Source: Effrenium voratum (Eukaryota; Sar; Dinophyceae; Suessiales; Symbiodiniaceae). Taken from it: DNA of 64,000 nucleotides. Numbering within the stretch: the stretch's first letter is position 1; every line of letters begins with the position of its first letter. Below, piece by piece: positions 56,828 through 64,000 of this stretch. The stretch is from positions 195,001 through 259,000 of the forward strand of contig CAUJNA010002113.1 of assembly GCA_963377175.1 (NCBI GenBank). The letters are read 5' to 3'. Below the pieces are notes generated by a model. That model searched no databases, was not told the origin of the DNA, and saw nothing but the letters and a program-made list of their open reading frames with translations. Both the position numbers and the translations under genes were made by a program.

Positions 56828-59800
56828 GTGGGAAAGGCCGTTCCCCCAAAAGGCCAGCGTGAGCCTCGAAGTGGAATGTAGCGCAATTACGTGGGAAACT
56901 GGGATGGTGACCCAGATGCAAGGCCCTTTGTGAATTGTCTTTTGAGCACACCAACACGGCTGACCTTTTTTCAGCTCCGAACGCCATCCTGCCGCCTTTG
57001 TTTTGGGGCAGGGACCAAACCAACACGAGGGATCCTCCCCGAATCCGGAACCAGCGCGCGACGAGGAGGTGGACCACCACAGCACCATCTGGTGGTCGGA
57101 CTTCAGCGCGGACGGCGCGTTGCTCTGCACCGCCTCGGACGACCGCTCCGTGCGGGTCTACGACTGCGAGACCTGGGAGCTGGTGGAGCGCTCTCCCGTC
57201 GCTAGTCGCCGGTCGCTCGCCCGTTGCTCGCAGGGTCCGAGAAACATGGGGTGACCATGCGGGAAAAGTTCCACCAAGCCAGATTTGACCGACTTTCACC
57301 CACCTGGGAGAAGTTACTTATTTTCATTTTGGGGCCGAAGGGACCCCGCCCGTCGCGTGAGCTTTGGTTGGCAAAGGGCGCTCAACGAGAGCAGAGTTTG
57401 GGAACTGGAAGATTTGATTTGAGGCGAGTAGGTGTTCTTTTCTCCCTGGTGCTGAAGGGAGACGGCCACAACCGGGTGTGTTTTTTTTGGGAAGCCCTCT
57501 TTTGGGAACCCAAGCGCTGGGAGCTTCGAGCAGGGAGAGTGCTATATCCATTTTTCGTGCTCCGCTAAATTCGAGGTACACTCATATCATAGGGCCTCCC
57601 AGTCAATTGGTGAACCCCTTCATTGCCCTACCCGCCAAATGGCGCTTGCTCACTTGAGTGATGTGTCTGGCTTTTGGGGATGAGCACGCGAGCAGGGGTT
57701 GGCCTGCTATATGAGTTGTGAACCACACAGTGAGCAGTGGCAGTTGTTCGGGTGGGGCCAACCCATTCCTTCCAAGAAAAACACGAATCCAGGGGTCTGA
57801 CAAGCGAGGAACACTTCAAGGCCCCATCCCTCGCCGCGCGCCGAAGCGCGTCGAAGCGCAGGAGATGTTTGGCCACGGCCTGCCGGCGAAGAGCGCCAGC
57901 TTCGCGCCGGCGGGGGACCGCATCGCCACCGCCAGCGGGGACGCGCGCCTCGGGGCAAAGTGAGGGCTGAGTGGGGAAGGGGGAGGGAGGGGGAGGGAGG
58001 GGGACGAGCGGTTTCCGTTTGGCCAAGTTTGTTGATTGGATCCAGTTTTGGGGGAACGGGGTGGCAAGCCAAGCAGTCAGGAAACACTAAACTGGAAACT
58101 GTTTGTTTGCTGGGCTGGATGGGATCGTCAAAACATTTATCGACAGGAATGGGTGGCACGGTAGGAATGACGACACTGCATCTGTTATTGCTATATTAGC
58201 TGTGTGTTTTCTTCTTTGTTGAGGCTGTTTTGATTCACTGCTGGCCGGCTGATGGTTTTCTGGTGCTGGTGTTGCTGTCGGACAATGACCCGAAGTGTTA
58301 TATGATTTACTGTACATAGGTTCGCGACCCTTGTCATCCGTCTGGATTCCTTCGTAGGGACGCCTTTTTGTTGGGTTGGCAACCTCTAATAAATCATGTT
58401 GATCGATGGGCTCGGGTATGAGTTTGGACTGTCGGGGCACCTTTCCATGTCCAGTGACCATGCATGGAGATGTAGCTTTGCAGGAGGAGGTTCATGGGGC
58501 CTCACCTGGGAAGATTACACTAGTAATTGACGCAAGGATGATCATTGTCAGATTCTTAGACTGTTCTCCAATGGCATTTCGGCAGGCTGCGTTGTGCTTC
58601 AGCTGTATCTCTCTAGGTGTTGGACACTTTTGGATGCGACTTTTCCCTGGCTATGACATAATGTTGACCTCGGATTAATAAACCCCTGGTTGATTAATAG
58701 GGGGTGTCCCCTTTTACCCCCCTAATAATGGGACGGGTTTATTAATCTGGGGCGAACATTACCAAGGCTTCAAAACGTGCTCCCTGTCCATCCAGCCGAG
58801 GTTCCTCCGCGTCTTTGATCTGGACTCTGGCCACGAGGTCGGGAAAAAGAAGGTCACGCCGTAGGCGTCACTACGGGAATCCACCAACCCTTGTTGCCCC
58901 ACTCGTAAAATGAGTTACAGCCTACTAAGCTGGAGGAACATCCAAGGGGCTATGGCGGCCATGGTGTAGGAAAAGCAAGGGCCACAGGATGTCTCCAACC
59001 AGTTGGTGGTCTATCTGTTTTAGGAAGACCACTTGAGTGGAACACGCGGAACTCAGCGTTTTTGACCCGATCCACTCATCAAGGGATCCACTCATGAAGT
59101 GAGATAGACAAAGGAAAGACACATGTCAAAAAAGACGGACTAGGCAAAGGATGAACCTCGCTTTTGAAAGAGCAACTTATTCTTGGCTGTGGTTAATGAT
59201 GCCAACGCTCCTTGGGAGCCTTTACAGTGGCTGTTTGCTTCCACGGCATGATATTTTTCTGAGATGTTCTGGTACTCGGTCACTTTCAAGTGATCATTGT
59301 GGGCGCTCGCGCGCATTTGCGTGTGCGTGTGCGTGTGCGCACGTGGGTGTGCTTCAGTAGGACAGCCACGTAGATTGCTTTGTCTGTATATGAATACAAG
59401 TGCTCGGCGCACGTAATGCTCAAAATCAACCACCGAGAATGATGTGAAGTGGAAGCTGTGAAGTGGAAGCTGCCCAGGATCTTCACGAATAGTGCACTGA
59501 AGAACACACCCTTCATGCAAGTCTCGCATGCATTTGCATTTGGATGCATGTAGGTGTTCCAGCCTACGAAACCTATTCTCAGAGCCAAGTAGGCAGAGGA
59601 TGCCCGTACTGGTCTTTGCATACGATGTCTGAAGCTGCCCAAGCTGAAGACAGCTTTTTCCCGACATGTGCAATAGCATGCACTTCAGCATTTGCTTGTC
59701 TAGTTTGACATCTGAACGCACAATTGCGGCAAACACATAGCTGGAGACTTGTCTTGCATGGCCCCCCTCTGCCACCAAGGCCCCCACCCTCCTATAGATG

Positions 59801-62458
59801 AAACTGATGAAACTGATGAAACTGGGGGAGGAGGGTGATCCCGGGAAATGGTTACCTTTTGTCTTGAAGACTCCAACAATGGAGGGCAGGCAATCTTGAG
59901 CCTATCGCCAGCTGCTGAAGCACAAGCACGGGGGCTGGGTCGTCTCAGTGCGCTACAGCTGCGAGGGCCTCCTGGCCAGCGGCTGCGCCGAGACCTTGGC
60001 CGCGCAATCAGCGCCGTTGGTTTGAAGGGATGCCCAATGGGAAGCCAAGGATTGTTTGCGGGGTCACTCTGGCAAAACGCAACACAACACGGCAAAGCAC
60101 AGTACAGCAAGGCACAACACAGCACAACACAACACAACACATACACACACACACACGACACACAACAGGCACACACACACACACAACACACACACACACA
60201 ACACACACGCACACATTGTGTCCCTAACCTGCGGAATCCTGACTAGATATAGGTATTTCACATGTATAGGTATACAGACATGCACATAAATATATCTGGT
60301 GCCTGCTACCGCCAAACGGGCCGCAAAGAAAGAGAAGGCAGCCGAGGAAGCCGCGGCGGCTGAGGCGGCGAAGGCCGAGAAAAAGGCAAAAAAGCGGGCA
60401 GCGAAGGAGGAAGCCGCAGCGGCCGAAGCAGTCCGTAAGAAACGGGCCCGCAAGGTTGCAAAGAACAAGAAAAAGGCGGCAGCCCGGAAGACCGCAAGGG
60501 CGACAGCCCGCAAGACCGCGGAGGAGGACCCGGTCTTTGCGGAGCTGCTTGCGGCGGCCCGCGGGCGGTGCAACGAAGCCCAGAAGCTGCGCCGCGCGGC
60601 CCGACGCGCAGGCGGGAGCCACTGCTTTGTCGCCGCCCAAAGCACGCCTGGCCAGGCAAGACAGACGGCCGGACAAAGGCAGCGCGCGCAGAGAAAGCGC
60701 GGCTCCGGTTCGAGGAGCAAGTGCCCGGGCCCTAAGGAAAACACCAGAGGGGCGTCGCAAGAGCCCGGGGCAGGCCCATCTCCTCGAGGAAGACGACGCC
60801 CCGTCCACAACCTCGAGCTCGAGCTCGAGTGGAGAGGAGAACGTGGACCCCACAGCGGTCCCGCCGTGGTTCCGCGCGCAGCGGCAGCACTGAGAGAGCG
60901 GCCGCTCGCCCGCGCGACCGGACTGCCGCAGAACGCAAGGACGACCAGCGCCCTGAGAGCGAGCCGGCCCCGGAAGCGCCTGCGGTGCGCGGCCCAGAGC
61001 CCGGGCGCGCTCGCAGCACGCCCAATCTCGCTGATATACAGTCGGTAAATCACGCTGTTATGATATAGCGGTTAATGTCAAGTCTTTTGAAGGTATGGGT
61101 TCCAAGCCTTTAACCATCAATTTAAAGCTCCAAGTTTAAGCTCACGGCGTCCTGAACGACCCCGTGGAGTTCTTTGTTTTTTGGACGTTCATCCCTGCGT
61201 TCATGCATCATGGTTCGGGGGGGGATGAGTGGGCGGGGGGGAGGGGGGGTGGGTGGGGGGTGTATGATAAGCACACCCGCTCAACTGCTGCAGATGCGTC
61301 TTTCACCCCTGAGGCATTCACTGGCCCAACCTTTGGCTCCAGGACCATGGGTCATCATTTTGTTCTCGCTCTTTGTGTTGCGTACGTTCTGCTGCTGCGT
61401 GTCGCGTGTGCACCCTGCCCCATTGTTGACTCGTGGTTCCAGGCATTTTGGACGTGTGATCCGTTCTTGTTGGACGCTCACTTTGTCTGATCCTTTCGCG
61501 CATTTTGCGGCATCTGTTGGTGCGATATCTGCTCGAAGCCCTTTGAAACAAAAAGAGGCCGGCAGCCTCAAGAAACGCACGTGTGTTGGCAGGCGGCACG
61601 AAGTGCTGCTATTTTTGAGCGAGGCCACAATGTCCGGCCACGTATGACTTGGAAACGGATGAAGGCGGCTCGCTCGCGAGCTTTGAGAAGTTGCCTTGAA
61701 AAAAAAGAGGCCGGCAGCCTCAAGAAACGCGCGTGTGTTGGCCAGCAGCGCGAAGTGCTGCTATTCTCAGGCGATTTGGCCCTTTCTTGTCAAAGCCATG
61801 GTAAAAATGGAACAAAATAAACATGGTGCGTGTCAACGATGCAACGAAATGTTCATAAAACGCGGGAATTTTGGTAAACGTGCTTGGTCGCCATGGTCAA
61901 AAGCAGCGTGGTCATTAGCAACGCCGTGACCAAGTTTTTGCTTTATGTTTTCGCTTCTCAGCAGCCACTACCAAACCTTCAGAGTGCGGAGTACAAATCT
62001 GAACATCAACAAGTTTGAAAGGCTTTTAGTTTGGAGTTTACCCAAAAGGTGTGGATCTTGTAAACCTCTCATAATACTATGTCGCAATGGTGTGCTGCAA
62101 ACCTATATTGGTGGCATGTGGACTCGTTTACATAGGATATATATATATACACATTTCTATCACCTTTTAAGTTGGCCTCCCACCCGGCTTGAGTTGGACT
62201 TTTCACAACCGAAAGGAAGCTTTATAGAAACCCATTTAATTTTCAAACGGCCTTTTGTTTGCAAGACTCTCACAACATTTGGGCGGGAGCTCGGTTGCTC
62301 CGGCTAAAATTGAAAACCAAGGGCTGCATGTTCGGATTGTCGAGGTCTTCAACCCAAGAGGTTCGAGCTCCCCGGGTGTTTGCTTGTGTTCCTCGAAGTG
62401 TTTGGTGTTTGCAGTCGCATTCGAGGACAAGTGGCTTAGAGTCTTCGATGGCGAGAAG
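56717..62458 (+). CDS. WD40-repeat protein gene (multi-exon span, partial)
   Basis: Six short exons (listed below) join in phase into consecutive WD40 blades. The blades are VRSVNFSRSGSQLCTGSEDG...VFELPSG, then WWSDFSADGALLCTASDDRS...VYDCETWE, then SASFAPAGDRIATASGDA...LRVFDLDSG, then GGWVVSVRYSCEGLLASGCA. The expected SGS.D and VWD-like strands are present, with VFD/VYD endings. WD40 propellers act as protein-interaction scaffolds. The specific protein cannot be named, and both 5' and 3' ends lie outside the recognised part. Introns range from 0.2 to 2.4 kb, with GT and GC donors and mostly AG|G acceptors. Confidence 0.8.
57069..57197 (+). CDS. WD40 exon 2
   Basis: After GAGGAG|G, 43 codons, phase 0-0, GT donor. 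Reads VDHHSTIWWSDFSADGALLC, then TASDDRSVRVYDCETWELVE. Textbook WD blade with SDD and VYD. Confidence 0.85.
57862..57944 (+). CDS. WD40 exon 3
   Basis: After GCGCAG|G; ends in phase 2 with a GC donor. Encodes EMFGHGLPAKSASFAPAGDR, then IATASGDA, with the GH dipeptide and SGDA of a blade. Confidence 0.75.
58673..58752. repeat. Imperfect palindrome
   Basis: GATTAATAAACCC at 58673-58686 pairs with GGGTTTATTAATC at about 58736-58748. The inner G-run and C-run also pair around a 12-base loop. It lies in the intron directly before WD40 exon 4. Confidence 0.7.
58801..58852 (+). CDS. WD40 exon 4
   Basis: After AGCCGAG|G, phase 2 in, phase 0 out at a GT donor. Encodes FLRVFDLDSGHEVGKKK and completes the previous blade (SGDAFLRVFDLDSG). 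Confidence 0.75.
58853..59911. other. Intron of the WD40 gene
   Basis: Includes a GCGC/TGTGCG-alternating tract at 59305-59352. A minus-strand frame at 59140-59787 is not supported by any domain. Confidence 0.5.
59912..59998 (+). CDS. WD40 exon 5
   Basis: After TCGCCAG, 29 codons, phase 0-0, GC donor. Encodes LLKHKHGGWVVSVRYSCEGL, then LASGCAETL, another blade start. AG|C rather than AG|G acceptor. Confidence 0.75.
60064..60212. repeat. (CAACA/CACA)n repeat
   Basis: ACAACACAAC-type pentamers grading into CA dinucleotides. Confidence 0.9.
60290..61048 (+). CDS. Lys/Ala-rich GC-rich open frame inside an intron
   Basis: A stop-to-stop frame of about 250 codons. It opens KRAAKKEKAAEEAAAAEAAK, continues KRAAKEEAAAAEAVRKKRAR, and later becomes Arg/Gly/Pro-rich. 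No in-frame ATG starts it. The region is much more GC-rich than its surroundings, and the other two frames are also open for long distances; one ends SGEENVDPTAVPPWFRAQRQ-H-stop. The basic Lys/Ala stretch resembles linker-histone-like or nucleolar basic tails, but no domain is identifiable. It lies between WD40 exons 5 and 6, so it may be an inserted sequence rather than an exon of that gene. Confidence 0.3.
   Translation: MYLVPATAKRAAKKEKAAEEAAAAEAAKAEKKAKKRAAKEEAAAAEAVRKKRARKVAKNKKKAAARKTARATARKTAEEDPVFAELLAAARGRCNEAQKLRRAARRAGGSHCFVAAQSTPGQARQTAGQRQRAQRKRGSGSRSKCPGPKENTRGASQEPGAGPSPRGRRRPVHNLELELEWRGERGPHSGPAVVPRAAAALRERPLARATGLPQNARTTSALRASRPRKRLRCAAQSPGALAARPISLIYSR
61049..62425. other. 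Remainder of the intron before WD40 exon 6
   Basis: G-runs at 61216-61262 and a local duplication (61549-61615 with 61706-61772). No exon recognised. Confidence 0.45.
61549..61772 (+). repeat. Short direct duplication, about 65 bp, two copies
   Basis: Both copies contain AGAGGCCGGCAGCCTCAAGA followed by AACGC and then GAAGTGCTGCTATT; start-to-start distance about 157 bp. Confidence 0.8.
62426..62458 (+). CDS. WD40 exon 6, micro-exon
   Basis: Thirty-three bp between ATTCGAG|G and a GT donor (GAGAAG|GT), phase 0-0. Encodes DKWLRVFDGEK. Joins exon 5 as ASGCAETLDKWLRVFDGEK, giving the expected LRVFD strand. Confidence 0.6.
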
Positions 62459-63931
62459 GTGGCGCCTTTGCCTAGAGAGAGGTGTGGACCCAGGGTAGGC
62501 GTAACACCTGGAGCCTGGTCTCCCTTCAAGGGAAGCCAAATGCAAGTTGTTGAGCCAAGGGGTGTTGAAACATGTTTAGACAAGGGGGCGGCAAATCGGC
62601 TGGACCCAATGCGGCGACATATGGCTAGGCATGTGTGCCTATATACATAGTGCATGTGCTTGTCTGAGTGGGTCTACATGTGTACATATTCAGAAATTAT
62701 GTCAAATGTATTGAGATGTGCGTTCATGGTCTATGTGCTGCGATGTGATATTGGCGTCCCACAAATGCCTATAAACACATATACATCAAAGGCTGGTTGT
62801 ATGAATTCGTATATGAATCCTTGCGAAAGTTGTGTACACCCATAGATGTGTGCGTAACATAGATATATATATATATATTTGTGTATATATCAATATATAT
62901 ATATATATGTATCAATATATGCATGTGGGTGTCGGGTCTACAACCGCTAAGTGTTCCAACAGGAGCCATCGCCAACCCAGCGTAAATGTTTTCGTGGACA
63001 ACCTTGAGCATTGCAGCCAAGTAGCTCGGTTTCTTTCGTCTGTGCTATTTTACGCTGCCATGGAGTTCGCGGTGTCTTTTGAGTTTGGTGCAGCAGTGCG
63101 GAGGCTGAGCAAAAACATCGGCGGCTGTTTTCAACTCCCCTGTCTCATTTTTACAATGCCCTATTTACATTGTTTCCCCTTTTGGCTACAGGCTTTTTGC
63201 GCAAGCAGAAGCTCAAGTGAGTCGAGCACACTTTAAGATTCCTAAAGAGCTGGCTGGGCCTTACCGCTTCGTAGGCAAGTAGCTTTTCTGACCCTAGCTG
63301 AGCGAGTTTTTAGAAAGGTGTCATGCCATGCTTTTGAAACACTGAAGCAAGCAGTTTCTGTAGCTTGCAGCACTGAGCAGTGGTTGTCACGGTTTGTGTA
63401 CAGGCTTGCAGCCTTCTTATTCTTTACCTTATCCGATCATGTAGTATGTTCCAGTCAGCCCACGGGTTTGAGCATCCTCCTCTGCTTTTCAAAACGTGTG
63501 ATGTACAAGCCACTGAAATGCGAGAAACCGCTGATTAGAGACGCTTCCGGCATTATGTGTCTTCACCCACTTTCACATGGCGAATGCCCCAAGCAAGTGA
63601 AGAAAGTGCGGGGACAAGTGCAAGCTCACACAAGCACCCTCCTCTGCCGCGCTCGCGTGGGTTTCCAGACCGCGACGGGGACAAATCACTTCCATCAAAG
63701 ATTTCGGGCAATGTAAAGCTTCATTGGGGGCCTTGTGTTGGACATCCTTCTCACGCGGATTCATATCCACCAACCATGTTTGAGAGGTTCCTGGTTTGTA
63801 TGCAGAAGAACACACATGTGTATATATATATATAGATATATGCACATATGCACACATATACATAGATGTATATAGGTAATAAGCAAACACATATTATGCA
63901 TATTTACACATATATATATATAATATGTATA

Positions 63932-63965
<34 letters not shown>

Positions 63966-64000
63966 CACGCGCAGGCGCACGCACGCATAGATCAGCGACA
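62459..64000. other. Terminal stretch without a supported gene
   Basis: TA-rich microsatellites at 62858-62925 and 63815-63965. Further WD40 exons presumably lie downstream, but none could be recognised here. Confidence 0.5.
63815..63965. repeat. (TA)n-rich tract
   Basis: TATATA runs interspersed with CATA/TGCACA, ending near the window edge. Confidence 0.9.

Overview
This looks like nuclear DNA of a dinoflagellate, most probably a Symbiodiniaceae-type genome. Coding sequence occurs as short GC-rich exons separated by long introns. Where exons can be joined, acceptors are mostly AG|G and donors are a mixture of GT, GC and GA. There are very long microsatellites, and a large block of CCCTAAA-type repeats lies inside the window. 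No bacterial or viral gene organisation is present. Every exon I could chain lies on the + strand, as expected for a unidirectional gene cluster. No species can be named from the sequence alone.

Layout. About 0.1-5.2 kb holds unrecognised exons (113-202, 1255-1360, 1658-1872, 2315-2599, 3553-3690, 4342-4410, 5069-5193). Next comes a 2.1 kb degenerate telomere-like array (6.38-8.46 kb), flanked on both sides by a GTGGGCGCAGATGA-type motif. From about 10.2 to 24.3 kb runs a multi-exon gene for a UPF1/SETX-like superfamily 1 helicase. Motifs I, Ia, II, III, IV and V are readable in order across phase-compatible exons, and one intron holds about 1.2 kb of CATA-type microsatellite. An orphan terminal exon lies at 24.68-24.87 kb. 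A two-exon gamma-butyrobetaine/trimethyllysine dioxygenase-like gene occupies 25.6-27.1 kb, bracketed by a diverged direct duplication of about 0.35 kb.

From 27.1 to 44 kb only low-confidence exon candidates, a CT tract, a GGGGA tract, TA repeats and a T34 run are visible. At 43.97-46.44 kb lies a composite of tandem arrays built around a large imperfect inverted repeat, which is probably a foldback-type mobile element. A PDCD5-like pseudogene at about 48.95-49.60 kb carries stops and a MITE-like insertion. A 1.4 kb TATG array follows (50.07-51.47 kb). From 56.7 to 62.5 kb six short exons chain in phase into a WD40 beta-propeller protein. Its largest recognised intron contains a Lys/Ala-rich, GC-rich open frame. 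The window ends in TA-rich repeats.

The three recognisable genes have no obvious shared pathway: RNA/DNA helicase, carnitine-type dioxygenase, and WD40 scaffold. Exon boundaries are my reading of frame and splice signals and have not been checked against transcripts.
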